Shown here piece after piece: positions 36,461-45,178 of a DNA stretch of 64,000 nucleotides. Below the pieces are notes generated by a model, which searched no databases, was not told where the DNA came from, and was given only the letters and a program-made list of their open reading frames with translations. Numbering within the stretch: position 1 is the stretch's first letter; every line of letters begins with the position of its first letter. The position numbers and the translations under genes are program-made. The DNA is from Caldisphaera lagunensis DSM 15908 (GTDB lineage: Archaea; Thermoproteota; Thermoprotei_A; Sulfolobales; Acidilobaceae): the NCBI RefSeq assembly GCF_000317795.1, contig NC_019791.1, positions 682,001 to 746,000 of the forward strand, read 5' to 3'.

Positions 36461-37159
36461 ATGAGAGTAGAGGTTAAAAAATCTTATAGGGATCAATATA
36501 TAGGTGTGTATAATTTGGCTAAAATAAAGGTTTTAGGTGAAGAATTACCTATAGCAAGATATTTATTAAAAAAATTAAGAGATAAAAATACTTCATTATC
36601 AGAATTTAGGAAAGCTATGAGTAATGCAGGCAAAATATTAGCTATAGAAAGTTCTAGAGAATTAATGTGGAGACAAGAAAAGGTTATTACTCCTTTAAAT
36701 CAGGAAGCAGTAGAACTTGAGTTAATAAATCAGCCATTGCTTGTAGGGATTCTAGGTGCAGCCTTACCATTAATGGAGGGATTTATTGATATATATCCTG
36801 ATGCGCCAATAGGCTTAGTTGCTGCAAAAAGAAATGAAATTTATGGATCAATAAATATAGATATATATTATAAAAGGTTACCTGAAAGATATGATGAAAT
36901 TGCTTATCTTATTGATCCTATGCTTGCAACAGGGAAGACTATGGATAAAGTAATCGATGAATTATATAAACGTGGAATTAAGAAAATTATAATTGCATCA
37001 GTTATTTCATCAAAACCAGGAATCAACTATTTATTGTCCTTATATGATAACTTAGTCATATATTCTCTTTCAATTGATAATAATTTGGATGATAATTTCT
37101 TTATTATTCCAGGATTAGGTGATGCAGGGGATAGAGGTTTAGGTATTGAACCTCATTAA
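36461..37159 (+). CDS. upp: uracil phosphoribosyltransferase
   Basis: 232 residues. The PRPP-binding motif is AYLIDPMLATGKTMDKVIDEL, and the uracil loop is FFIIPGLGDAGDRGLGIEPH at the C-terminus. The early segment RKAMSNAGKILAIE and PIGLVAAKRNE fit UPRTase. It salvages uracil to UMP in the cytoplasm. It starts at ATG 36461, close to the divergent ATP synthase gene with about 29 bases between starts. Confidence 0.93.
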   Translation: MRVEVKKSYRDQYIGVYNLAKIKVLGEELPIARYLLKKLRDKNTSLSEFRKAMSNAGKILAIESSRELMWRQEKVITPLNQEAVELELINQPLLVGILGAALPLMEGFIDIYPDAPIGLVAAKRNEIYGSINIDIYYKRLPERYDEIAYLIDPMLATGKTMDKVIDELYKRGIKKIIIASVISSKPGINYLLSLYDNLVIYSLSIDNNLDDNFFIIPGLGDAGDRGLGIEPH

Positions 37160-37283
37160 TTTTAATCAAATGTTATCTAATTATAGGAGATAATATATAA
37201 TATTAGATGTGTGATATTTTGTTTTTATTATTAGATATTGCTAATAGGATATTGGCAAAATAGAATATTCACAGAAAAATTAC

Positions 37284-37739
37284 TTAGCTACTCCCAGCAA
37301 CCAAAAGCTTTGCAGCATTTGGATCATATACCCAATCTTTATTCAATTTACCAACTTTTTTATAATAATTTGAAAGCCTTCTAATCTTGCTTTCAGTAAA
37401 TATTAAACCTCTCATGCTTGTCTTATCTTTAGGATGTTCATTCAAATGCCTCCTCAAATTAACTGCTTTCCTTATTAAATTAAACAGATCTTCAGGTATT
37501 TTTGGTGATAAATTCTTTTCTTCTAAAACCTTACCTACCTTTTTTCCTATAATTGGTTTAACAAGGGGTATTCCAAATTGATCCCTTAAAACCAATCCTA
37601 TTTGAGAAGGTGTGTATCCCTTCTTAGCAAGCTCTTCTATTATCATTTCTACTTCTTGCTGTGAATAAGTAATCCAATTTGCTGTAAACGTTGAAGGCCT
37701 TATGGAATGTGACTTACCTCTCCTGCTATTCTTATGCAT
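37284..37739 (-). CDS. rps15: 30S ribosomal protein uS15
   Basis: 151 residues in the archaeal/eukaryal long form: [14 protein letters not shown] start, [33 protein letters not shown], then [28 protein letters not shown]-like end with [16 protein letters not shown]. It binds the central domain of 16S rRNA. ATG 37739; promoter probably in 37750-37800 with TATA-like TTATAAGATAATAAACC. Confidence 0.95.
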   Translation of the reverse strand: MHKNSRRGKSHSIRPSTFTANWITYSQQEVEMIIEELAKKGYTPSQIGLVLRDQFGIPLVKPIIGKKVGKVLEEKNLSPKIPEDLFNLIRKAVNLRRHLNEHPKDKTSMRGLIFTESKIRRLSNYYKKVGKLNKDWVYDPNAAKLLVAGSS

Positions 37740-37838
37740 ATTAAATCACTCTTCCCTCATTCAAACTTTCCACTTAGCTATAATTATAATAGTGAGAGGG
37801 ATTTTTATACTTTATAAGATAATAAACCTTTTATAAGA

Positions 37839-38876
37839 TTAGAGGGATTCAATAAGATTTTTATAATTATTTATGTTTAATGTTAGTTTTCCAACTTCAA
37901 TTCTATTTATTTTACTATCATATTCTGTTATCAAAACAGCATTATCATTAATGATTTTGTATATCAAACCAAAGTATTGATTACCATCGGGAGATTCGAT
38001 TCCAGCAATAGATCCAGGAAAGAGATTTTCTTTGTTGGTTATATTTATTTCATTTAAGTTTATAATTCTTTTCCTTGATGATAAAATGCATTGTGATATT
38101 AATCTATCTCTATTTTCTTTTCTTTCATATCTGCTCTTTTCTTTGTTAAATAGTTTATTAACCTGGATTATTTTTATGTTGTTTAAATTGGTTATTTCAT
38201 AATTCAGGTCTATAGAAATTACTGCATCTATATCAATATTTTGTATTAAGGATAGTTTTAGTTTAATAGCTTCTTCATTTACCAAACCATCAGTGTCTAT
38301 AATTAAGTTATCATCTTTCCCCAATTTTTCTATACATTCAATATATTTTTGTTTGTTATGAAATGAACTTATATCGCCCACGAAACATGATTTAACATTT
38401 GCTATAGATCCTTTCCAACCTGGTATATATGGTGGATCAATTTCAGCAGTGCTAACAAATGTAGGACAATAAACCTCATTTTGGCCCAGGTCAGCACTCA
38501 TGATTTTTGCTCTTATTCCTTTAGAATAAAACCTATTTATTAAGAATGCAGCTAGGGTACTTTTACCTGAATCAGTGGGACCTATTATTAAAATTTTTCT
38601 CTTCTCAAAAATTTCATTATAAATTTTCTCAAAAATTTCATTAGTTTTACTTTCAACTTTTACAATATTTTTAGATGAGGGATTTATATTAAGGCATGCG
38701 TTGTTTGCTTTAATTGGTATTGATCTACCTATTGGAACTATTATTTTCTTATTAATTTTCTTATTTATATCAAATCCCAATATTTCTACTTCACCATTAA
38801 TTATCACAACGCTTGATGGTCCTAACAAAATATAGGATCCATCAAATTTTTCACAATTCATTTTTATTTTTCCCAT
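37839..38876 (-). CDS. Clp1/Grc3-type polynucleotide 5'-hydroxyl kinase
   Basis: About 345 residues. P-loop ILIIGPTDSGKSTLAAFLIN (Walker A), MSADLGQNEVYCPTFVS (typical of Clp1/Grc3 nucleotide-binding region) and NLIIDTDGLV (Walker B). An N-terminal beta domain and a small C-terminal domain complete the architecture. Archaeal members phosphorylate 5'-OH RNA and DNA ends, useful in RNA repair and possibly in processing tRNA introns such as the one nearby. ATG 38876 is chosen; ATG 38861, after GGGAAAA, is possible; the ATG-like start at 38909 seems too early. Confidence 0.85.
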   Translation of the reverse strand: MGKIKMNCEKFDGSYILLGPSSVVIINGEVEILGFDINKKINKKIIVPIGRSIPIKANNACLNINPSSKNIVKVESKTNEIFEKIYNEIFEKRKILIIGPTDSGKSTLAAFLINRFYSKGIRAKIMSADLGQNEVYCPTFVSTAEIDPPYIPGWKGSIANVKSCFVGDISSFHNKQKYIECIEKLGKDDNLIIDTDGLVNEEAIKLKLSLIQNIDIDAVISIDLNYEITNLNNIKIIQVNKLFNKEKSRYERKENRDRLISQCILSSRKRIINLNEINITNKENLFPGSIAGIESPDGNQYFGLIYKIINDNAVLITEYDSKINRIEVGKLTLNINNYKNLIESL

Positions 38877-38931
38877 TAATAATTTAATTAGGCCCTTTTT
38901 AAAGATCAAATAAACCGGTTTCTTTTCGTCC

Positions 38932-38955
38932 TAGAGGTTGAGGGTTTCACCTCTA
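38932..38955. other. hairpin in the intergenic region before tRNA-Asp
   Basis: TAGAGGT (38932-38938) and ACCTCTA (38949-38955) form a 7-bp stem with loop TGAGGGTTTC. Nearby CCTA/TAGG could add an outer closure. It lies in the 250-base gap between the Clp1-like gene and the tRNA, and stands out from AT-rich surroundings. It may be a leader structure of the kinase mRNA or a small RNA. Confidence 0.35.
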
Positions 38956-39130
38956 ATAATTATCTAGGAGATTTGTTCAACTATTCGTTAACTCGAGGCT
39001 TTCAATAAACTACTCTTTTTTACAATTAAGATTTTATAAACTTTTAATTTACTAAGATTAAGAAAAATTTGGTTTTAAGGTTCGAGAAGAAAATTTAAAT
39101 AACGATTCCTTTATCTTTTATAGAAGGCGA

Positions 39131-39236
39131 GCCGCGGTCGTATAGTCTGGCCTAGTATGCGGGCCTGTCAAGAGTAATGTGAGAAAAATCTCACAGATAG
39201 CCCGTGACCCGGGTTCAAATCCCGGCCGCGGCGCCA
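39131..39236 (+). tRNA. tRNA-Asp (GTC) with a 28-nt intron
   Basis: Acceptor GCCGCGG (39131-39137) pairs with CCGCGGC (39226-39232). T-arm CCGGG TTCAAAT CCCGG is perfect. Anticodon stem CGGGC (39160-39164) pairs with GCCCG (39200-39204), anticodon GTC at 39167-39169. The intron 39171-39198 sits at the canonical position 37/38 and holds a TGTGAG/CTCACA hairpin, consistent with the bulge-helix-bulge splice structure. Discriminator G 39233 is followed by an encoded CCA. TATA-like AATTTAAATAACG lies about 40 bases upstream. Confidence 0.95.
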
Positions 39237-39355
39237 TAACTATTGTTTAATTCATGTTTATTCATTATTTCAAAACGTTAAGAAATTTGAAAGTAATAAC
39301 AGCCTTAACCCTTTATAAGTGTTATATTAGTTATTAAGATTAATGGTGAAAATGC

Positions 39356-39664
39356 TTGTCAACAATAATAAAAGATATTTTAGTATATTTCGAAGAACAA
39401 GGCCCCATGTCTCCAGGAGATGTAGCACAAAAATTAAATGTACCAAGATACAAGGTGTTAGCAACTATACAATGTCTATCTGAATTAGGCTTTCTTGAAT
39501 CATTATATTCTAGGGGTAGCTATAAAATATATCAAATAAGTCTTTTAGGAAAAAATGCGTTGGAAAGACTAAAGTCTGAAGAGTCATTAAGAGATATATT
39601 AGAGGAAAGTCTTATGAATGAGAATCTTTTAAAAAATAATGAAAAAGGAAAAGCTGAAGCTTAA
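39356..39664 (+). CDS. winged-helix transcriptional regulator
   Basis: 102 residues: STIIKDILVYFEEQGPMSPGDVAQKLNVPRYKVLATIQCLSELGFLESLYSRGSYKIYQIS is a MarR/ArsR-like winged helix, with a helical C-terminus (LGKNALERLKSEESLRDILEE). TTG 39356 follows GGTGA by six bases. Its stop overlaps the stop of the convergent gene by TTAA. Target unknown. Confidence 0.75.
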   Translation: MSTIIKDILVYFEEQGPMSPGDVAQKLNVPRYKVLATIQCLSELGFLESLYSRGSYKIYQISLLGKNALERLKSEESLRDILEESLMNENLLKNNEKGKAEA

Positions 39665-40020
39665 CTTGGTAAGAACTTTGGAATCTCTTCAATGTTTATA
39701 ATTGGAATTGCTATCCAACCTGGCTTTATTTTGTCTGATACTTCGACTTTTTCACCAGTTTCATCTGTCCTTATTAATACATATTTTGCTTTTTCAGGAT
39801 TTAGATCTTCAGCAATTTCACAGTAATATACAAGGGGTACTCCATAATATTTATAATAATCTTTATATGTTGCTTGAACAAAATATGTTGACTTGCCATT
39901 TTTCATAAGCCTATAAATTGGCATTAGTATCATGTGGGCTGCCATCGATGATGCTAATCTAGCCAAGTCATTAATTGAACTGACCTTTATTAAAAATACT
40001 TCATCAATTTTCTCTTCCAT
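39661..40020 (-). CDS. conserved-looking crenarchaeal protein, 119 aa
   Basis: MEEKIDEVFLIKVSSINDLARLASSMAAHMILMPIYRLMKNGKSTYFVQATYKDYYKYYGVPLVYYCEIAEDLNPEKAKYVLIRTDETGEKVEVSDKIKPGWIAIPIINIE. It reads as a soluble alpha/beta domain without known motifs. I think it belongs to a crenarchaeal-restricted family, but cannot name it. ATG 40020 lies behind GTGG(A)AAAA. Function unknown. Confidence 0.6.
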   Translation of the reverse strand: MEEKIDEVFLIKVSSINDLARLASSMAAHMILMPIYRLMKNGKSTYFVQATYKDYYKYYGVPLVYYCEIAEDLNPEKAKYVLIRTDETGEKVEVSDKIKPGWIAIPIINIEEIPKFLPS

Positions 40021-40097
40021 TTTTCCACCTAAATATATAAAAAGACTAATAAATTAAAAGTCTAATTTTGTATATAAACAATTTATCGATGTATTTG

Positions 40098-40721
40098 TTA
40101 CATAAAATCTATTAAGTTTTTATGTTTATTCCCTATAATTTTACTTGCTGTTTTTATATCATCTCTTAATAATTCTTTTAGTTCTGGCTTATAGAGAGCA
40201 GCTGCTGGATGATATGTTGAAAGAATCTTAATTTTTGTACCATTAAACATAACTTCTCTAATTTTTTTCCTTTCCTTTTCTAACCCTTCCCACTCATAAT
40301 TAAATATTATTGAAATTGCCTCTCCAGCCGTCCTTCCTAAAGTTAAAATTAATTCAGGTTTAACAATATTTATTTCCTCAATAAGATAGGGTAAACATGA
40401 ACTAACTTCTTCCTTATTAGGGGTTCTATTATTAGGAGGTCTACATTTAACTACGTTAGTAATGTATACCTCATCTCTTTTTATATTATTCTCATTTAAT
40501 AATGAATCTAAGAGTTTTCCTGCAAGACCAACGAATGGTATTCCTTCAAGGTCTTCATTTCTACCAGGAGCTTCTCCTATTAGCATAATTTTTGTATTGA
40601 TATTTCCATTTCCCAACACAACATTTGTTCTACTTAAATGTAAAGGACATTTTTTGCATGATTTTATTAGTTCATTTAAATTACTAATTTTGATTCTTTT
40701 ATCATCTTGCATTATTATCAC
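40098..40721 (-). CDS. udg: uracil-DNA glycosylase, family 4
   Basis: 207 residues. Motif A GEAPGRNEDLEGIPFVGLAGKLLD, motif B STYHPAAALYKPEL. The four iron-sulfur cysteines are in SCKKCPL, VKCRPPNNRTP and SSCLPYL. Family 4 enzymes remove uracil from DNA, important at high temperature. GTG 40721 overlaps the cupin stop by one base; ATG 40712 is an alternative start. The cupin gene upstream is likely cotranscribed. Confidence 0.93.
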   Translation of the reverse strand: MIIMQDDKRIKISNLNELIKSCKKCPLHLSRTNVVLGNGNINTKIMLIGEAPGRNEDLEGIPFVGLAGKLLDSLLNENNIKRDEVYITNVVKCRPPNNRTPNKEEVSSCLPYLIEEINIVKPELILTLGRTAGEAISIIFNYEWEGLEKERKKIREVMFNGTKIKILSTYHPAAALYKPELKELLRDDIKTASKIIGNKHKNLIDFM

Positions 40722-41116
40722 TAATATTCTACAGGCTTGTCTACTTCATTAGCTGTAGGCTTTGACGGTATTATACATATAAATCTAAGTTCTGAATCAG
40801 CCCAATATTCATGCTCTGCATTTGGAGGAATAAATAAAAAGTTCCCTTCCTCAACATTGTATATTTTTGAGCCGATCCTAACCCTACCTTTCCCTTCTAC
40901 AATAAATATTTCATGTTCCCATGGATGAAAATGCGAATTTATATGACCTCCTGGTTCCATCCTAAACAATCTCATGAAGAAATTATTTGCACCATCATCA
41001 TCTGTTAATAACCATCTTATATATGATTTTTGAGCTTGATCCTCTGGCAATTTTTCTTCTTCTATTTCATAAAATTTTTTGATTACTGGCTTTATGTTGT
41101 TCAAAATTTTCACCAT
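40721..41116 (-). CDS. cupin-domain protein
   Basis: 131 residues. Cupin motif 1 is GGHINSHFHPWEHEIFIVEGKGRVRIG (metal-binding HxH and E), motif 2 is GNFLFIPPNAEHEYWA. A small single beta-barrel, probably binding a metal ion. Substrate unknown. Translation may start at GTG 41113 or TTG 41104, where GGTGAAAATT could serve as a binding site. It directly precedes the UDG gene. Confidence 0.8.
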   Translation of the reverse strand: MVKILNNIKPVIKKFYEIEEEKLPEDQAQKSYIRWLLTDDDGANNFFMRLFRMEPGGHINSHFHPWEHEIFIVEGKGRVRIGSKIYNVEEGNFLFIPPNAEHEYWADSELRFICIIPSKPTANEVDKPVEY

Positions 41117-41169
41117 TTTTTAATATTACTAAAAGAATAAAAGTCTTAACAAATATTTTAATTATAAAA

Positions 41170-43089
41170 TTAATAATATATTTTTTTATAAATTCTTGTT
41201 ATATAAGTCATAGCAATGAGAAAACCTATGGCTAATCCTAAAATTAAATATATTGCGTAAAAACCATAGTTTATTGTATTATTTGAAGCATTTATTAATA
41301 TTAAATTAGAAGAATTGCCTTGATTTAGTGAAATTTCTCCTAGATACCAAATTAATGAATCTATAACAGCTGTTTCCATTATATTTAACGCACTTGCAGG
41401 ACTTGAATTAATGATTTGATTTGCATATCTCATATAAGAGCTATCAATTGAGCTTTGTAATCCTCTTGATGCCAGTTCTGAAGATATAAGGCTAAATTCA
41501 TTTTGCAATTCATTTGCATATTTGATTGTTATTAAGGAATAATTTGTTCCTGTTATTATAAATATAATGTTTAAAGAGTTTTGTAACGCGTCTTCATAAA
41601 CTCCAATCGCTGCAGTATAGTATCCTTTGCTCAAAAGATTATTTGCATCAGATATAAGATAATTCAGATTGTTTTCTATAGCACTTAATAGTTGTGCATC
41701 TGCAATATCACCTATTGAAGTATATTGACTTATATAATAATCAATCAAGGAATCTGCATAATTGATTGCTGTACTTGTATAAGATGAAGCAGAATTTGCT
41801 GTTGATATTATAAGTTCTGGAGTAATAAATGGTGGTGTGCTATTTGATAAAACTGCAGCATCTGCCCATGAAATAGCACTTTCTATTCTTGCCTCAGAAT
41901 AAGCTAAATTTTGAGCTATGGTTATTAAAGAAGTATTTATTATGGTAGATGATACACTTTTCATATACTCAGCGTTGTAAATTGCATCAGCTATTCTACT
42001 AAATGCTGTTGCCATAAGTTCTTGTGAATATAGTGTGTTTAACCCGGAAATACTAATAAGCTTTGATTCAAGGGTATTAGCCTGGTTTATTATATTCTGC
42101 GATACATTATTTATAAAGCTTGAAATGTAATTACCTGATTTTAAAGAAATTTTATACAGCCATATAGTATAATTTACTGTTAAAGCATTGTAATAAGCTG
42201 TAAAGGCATAGCTTGCAGATGCATACGGATCTACATTTACAAGGTCTTGAGCTAATTTAAGGTTAGTTTCGGTATAGTTTATTATTTGTACCAAATTTAA
42301 AATCAATATTGTCTGATTGCTAATTGTATTTATTGTAGAATTTATTTGCTTTAATATAATTTCTGATTGATTTATGAATTCCTTAGATGCATTTTTCATA
42401 GCCAGCTCAAATTCAACATCTTTAGTAATATTTATGCTTATATTATATGGAGCAGTTTTAAATATTGCATTAGAAGCCATTAATATGCCTGATACAGGAA
42501 TAAACTTTTCACAATAAGATACTCCTCCAGATATTAAATTTCCCATAGGAAAGGCTAAAGTCAAATTATGTGAAGTTGCTGCTGAGCATTTATATGATAG
42601 CCCTCCAATAGGTCCAGATAAACCTGAAGGACTTACTGCTCCTGTTATTGCATAATTATGAAGTATTGAAGTATTTAATCCGGTTGCTAAGCCATAGGTT
42701 GCAAGCATTACTCCAAAACTTCCACTAGGTCCTGAAACTGATCCAGAAGTATTTATGAAAACCTTTAGATTATAATCTTTATAATCAAGTCCTGCATAAA
42801 GCATTGCTACCATATATGCCATTTGCATGCTATACAAAGTAGAACTTTGTACTTGGCCATTGTTATCTACTGTGACTTGGCCATTACCTGGATATGATAA
42901 AGTAATTGTTGTATTTATAACTAGTCCACTATTATTACCTTCAACTGCCGGTAAGTAAAGCCAAGTTGATCTTGACCATTGTGATTGTTGAAAACTGGTT
43001 ATTTGCTGTGCATATATTGGAGAAATTGTAAATAGTATTACAAAACTAATAATTAATGAAGATATAATCATCAAATTTTTCCTTTTCAA
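41170..43089 (-). CDS. secreted membrane-anchored Lon-like (S16) serine protease
   Basis: 639 residues. Signal peptide 1-27 (MIISSLIISFVILFTISPIYA). Residues about 50-200 form the Lon proteolytic domain: SGSVSGPSGSFGVMLA puts the catalytic serine at 122, and LSGPIGGLSYKCSAA the lysine at 167. Their 45-residue spacing is close to that in Lon (Ser679/Lys722 in E. coli). There is no ATPase domain. A long helical part (250-610) with many Asn-X-Ser/Thr sites follows, then a C-terminal helix YAIYLILGLAIGFLIAMTYI and basic tail. It should sit on the outer face of the membrane. TTG 43089 has GGAGGGGG upstream. Confidence 0.82.
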   Translation of the reverse strand: MKRKNLMIISSLIISFVILFTISPIYAQQITSFQQSQWSRSTWLYLPAVEGNNSGLVINTTITLSYPGNGQVTVDNNGQVQSSTLYSMQMAYMVAMLYAGLDYKDYNLKVFINTSGSVSGPSGSFGVMLATYGLATGLNTSILHNYAITGAVSPSGLSGPIGGLSYKCSAATSHNLTLAFPMGNLISGGVSYCEKFIPVSGILMASNAIFKTAPYNISINITKDVEFELAMKNASKEFINQSEIILKQINSTINTISNQTILILNLVQIINYTETNLKLAQDLVNVDPYASASYAFTAYYNALTVNYTIWLYKISLKSGNYISSFINNVSQNIINQANTLESKLISISGLNTLYSQELMATAFSRIADAIYNAEYMKSVSSTIINTSLITIAQNLAYSEARIESAISWADAAVLSNSTPPFITPELIISTANSASSYTSTAINYADSLIDYYISQYTSIGDIADAQLLSAIENNLNYLISDANNLLSKGYYTAAIGVYEDALQNSLNIIFIITGTNYSLITIKYANELQNEFSLISSELASRGLQSSIDSSYMRYANQIINSSPASALNIMETAVIDSLIWYLGEISLNQGNSSNLILINASNNTINYGFYAIYLILGLAIGFLIAMTYITRIYKKIYY

Positions 43090-43149
43090 TTTTAACCCCC
43101 TCCGAACACTATATATTTGGAGAGAGTTTTAACTTTGTGGTGAGAGGAT

Positions 43150-43665
43150 TTGGGTGGTAGGAAGCAAAATAAGCTTAAGGAGGAACAAGTGGATCAAAAG
43201 GCATCTACTACAAAAGATATAAAGGTAGTTGCAACTCAAGTGATAACAAAGGATAGAGTAATTCAAAATCCAAAGCTTTTGTCTTTGCTTTATCTAATTT
43301 CCCAATTGGGAATGGTTCATGAAAGGACACTACAAATTGTTGTTGCTGAACTTAAAAATAAGGGAGTTGATCTCGGTTATCAATTCAGCCAACTTGGTAA
43401 CGATCCTTACAGTGCAGCTCTTAAAAATGATATAGTTGCATTGTTATACACAGGCCTTGCTGAAGCTGAGCCTAGATACAGAAAAATAAGAGTAACAGGA
43501 GATGGAAAAGAGGTTTTAGAAAAGGCAGATTCAATAAAACCATTCCAAGATTCTTTAAACAAGATTTTAAATGAAATAAAAAACAAGGCTTCAATGGTTG
43601 ATGCTGAAATAGATTTTGAAATCAGAAAAGTAAATAAACTTTCAGCCAAAAAAATAAGAAAATAA
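43150..43665 (+). CDS. hypothetical protein with possible winged-helix core
   Basis: 171 residues: a basic, disordered start (MGGRKQNKLKEEQVDQKAS), a helical region PKLLSLLYLISQLGMVHERTLQIVVAELKNKGVDLGYQF, a strand-rich segment (RYRKIRVTGDGKEVLEKAD) and a lysine-rich tail. The order suggests a winged-helix-like DNA-binding domain of a crenarchaeal family, but I cannot name it. TTG 43150 is preceded by GGTGAGAGGAT. It is divergent from the protease gene, with about 60 bases between starts. Confidence 0.6.
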   Translation: MGGRKQNKLKEEQVDQKASTTKDIKVVATQVITKDRVIQNPKLLSLLYLISQLGMVHERTLQIVVAELKNKGVDLGYQFSQLGNDPYSAALKNDIVALLYTGLAEAEPRYRKIRVTGDGKEVLEKADSIKPFQDSLNKILNEIKNKASMVDAEIDFEIRKVNKLSAKKIRK

Positions 43666-43763
43666 TTTATTTTTGTTTATTTTTAAATATTTGAGGTTTT
43701 TAAGGATATAAACTTAGTATGTAATCTTAACCTCTTATTACATTTTAATTAATTATAAAAAGA

Positions 43764-44150
43764 ATGGTGCAACGTTTAATGACAAAATATGTACATCTTC
43801 TTGGAAAAGAATCAAGACAAAAAATAATAGAAATATTGGCAGATGAAAGAGGAGTAAGAGAACTTGCTAACGAACTTGATATAACTCCAGCTGCAGTTAG
43901 CAAATATTTATCTGGTTTAACTCATCCATCAGATTTAGTTATTGAAAGAGCTATAAAAATAGCTAATGAAGATGAAATAAGGAAGATAGCAAAAATAGTT
44001 GAGGAAGAGTTTATTGAAGGTTTAACAAGCTTTGTTGAATGGAGTGTTGATAAAGGTGTTTTAGATACTAGGTTTTATAGAAGATTAAATGATATAACGG
44101 CAAAAGTTGGTTTAGTAACCTTAAGTCAAAGAGATTTGAATGCTTCTTAA
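43764..44150 (+). CDS. helix-turn-helix regulator (XRE-like)
   Basis: 128 residues. A helix-turn-helix (SRQKIIEILADERGVRELANELDITPAAVSKYLSGLTHPSDLVIERAIKIA) is followed by a helical domain (EIRKIAKIVEEEFIEGLTSFVEWSVDKGVLDTRFYRRLNDITAKVGL). The ATG at 43779 is an alternative start. The stop is shared with the gap gene through TTAA. Could regulate the neighbouring glycolytic operon, but no operator is seen. Confidence 0.75.
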   Translation: MVQRLMTKYVHLLGKESRQKIIEILADERGVRELANELDITPAAVSKYLSGLTHPSDLVIERAIKIANEDEIRKIAKIVEEEFIEGLTSFVEWSVDKGVLDTRFYRRLNDITAKVGLVTLSQRDLNAS

Positions 44151-45178
44151 TAAAGTATCTTGTTTATACCAAGCTTCTTATCGGTCTTATTAATTGATTC
44201 CATTTTTGAAGACAGCTCTAATGAAGCTCTAATTGCATCTATGTTTTCTGGTACAACTATTGATTCTTGGTGAACAGCCTGGAAGAACTGAACTTCGTTA
44301 TCATCAACAGTTATTGAATCTTTAAATACTACTAGCTCGTTAATATCACCTCTTTCCTTACTTAGTCTTGCGGAATCTATAATTTGGGATGTACTTTGTA
44401 TTCCAGAGATTGCGCTATCTACTAGAATTATTCTTGGAGAGTTCATTAATGCCTCTAATATATCATTTTTTTCAACCTTATTAGAAAATCTTATGGTAAC
44501 ATGATGTACATGCATTAATGTAGTAGGTACTACAACAGCAGCAGTTGAAATGTTTATCCAAGGAATGACTGTTTTAACATCTAATGCATGATGACTTGGC
44601 AATCCAACAGGATTTAAAACAATTGAATTTATTGGTCCTTTTTTTATTTCCTGTGGATCTGCTCCCCTTCTTATTAATACTGCATTTACTTTTTCTATCT
44701 TTGATAAATTACTTAAAGCACATATGCTTCTTAATAAACCTGTTGTATTACAAGATACAACTCTAATGCTCTTCTTACCATAAGCCTCATCATAATTGCA
44801 TAATGCATTAAATGATATATCCGCTATATTAGCTTCTTCACCTCCTTGAAATATAGAATTAATACCGTATTTATTGTATAACTTTTTGTAGTTTTCTCCA
44901 ACACCATCAGGGGTTGCGTCAACTATTATATCTGATTCTTTTATTAGATCTTCTATTGTTCCATATACCTCTATACCTTTTTTCTTAAATTCATTAGCGT
45001 CTTCTTTATCTATGGTATAGATATTCATTCCCATCCTTTTGGCAAATAAAGCATTGTAATCAGGCTTTATCTTAACAATGCCTGAAACCACCATGTCATC
45101 TTGTTTGTTTATCGCTATGGCAACCCTTTTGCCTATTGTGCCAAATCCATTTATTGCAACTTTAACTTTGCTTTTCAT
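44147..45178 (-). CDS. gap: type II glyceraldehyde-3-phosphate dehydrogenase (archaeal)
   Basis: 343 residues. NAD(P)-binding start VAINGFGTIGKRVAIAI, catalytic cysteine in VVSCNTTGLLRSI, and DATPDGVGENYKKLY, MHVHHVTIRF; these are the archaeal GAPDH hallmarks. It works in gluconeogenesis or glycolysis next to phosphoglycerate kinase. The ATG at 45178 overlaps the pgk stop by four bases, so translation is coupled. Confidence 0.95.
   Translation of the reverse strand: MKSKVKVAINGFGTIGKRVAIAINKQDDMVVSGIVKIKPDYNALFAKRMGMNIYTIDKEDANEFKKKGIEVYGTIEDLIKESDIIVDATPDGVGENYKKLYNKYGINSIFQGGEEANIADISFNALCNYDEAYGKKSIRVVSCNTTGLLRSICALSNLSKIEKVNAVLIRRGADPQEIKKGPINSIVLNPVGLPSHHALDVKTVIPWINISTAAVVVPTTLMHVHHVTIRFSNKVEKNDILEALMNSPRIILVDSAISGIQSTSQIIDSARLSKERGDINELVVFKDSITVDDNEVQFFQAVHQESIVVPENIDAIRASLELSSKMESINKTDKKLGINKILY

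Noticed and set aside
39131-39236. tRNA-Asp as an integration site
   Set aside because: I found no duplicate of the tRNA 3' end nearby and no integrase gene in the window.
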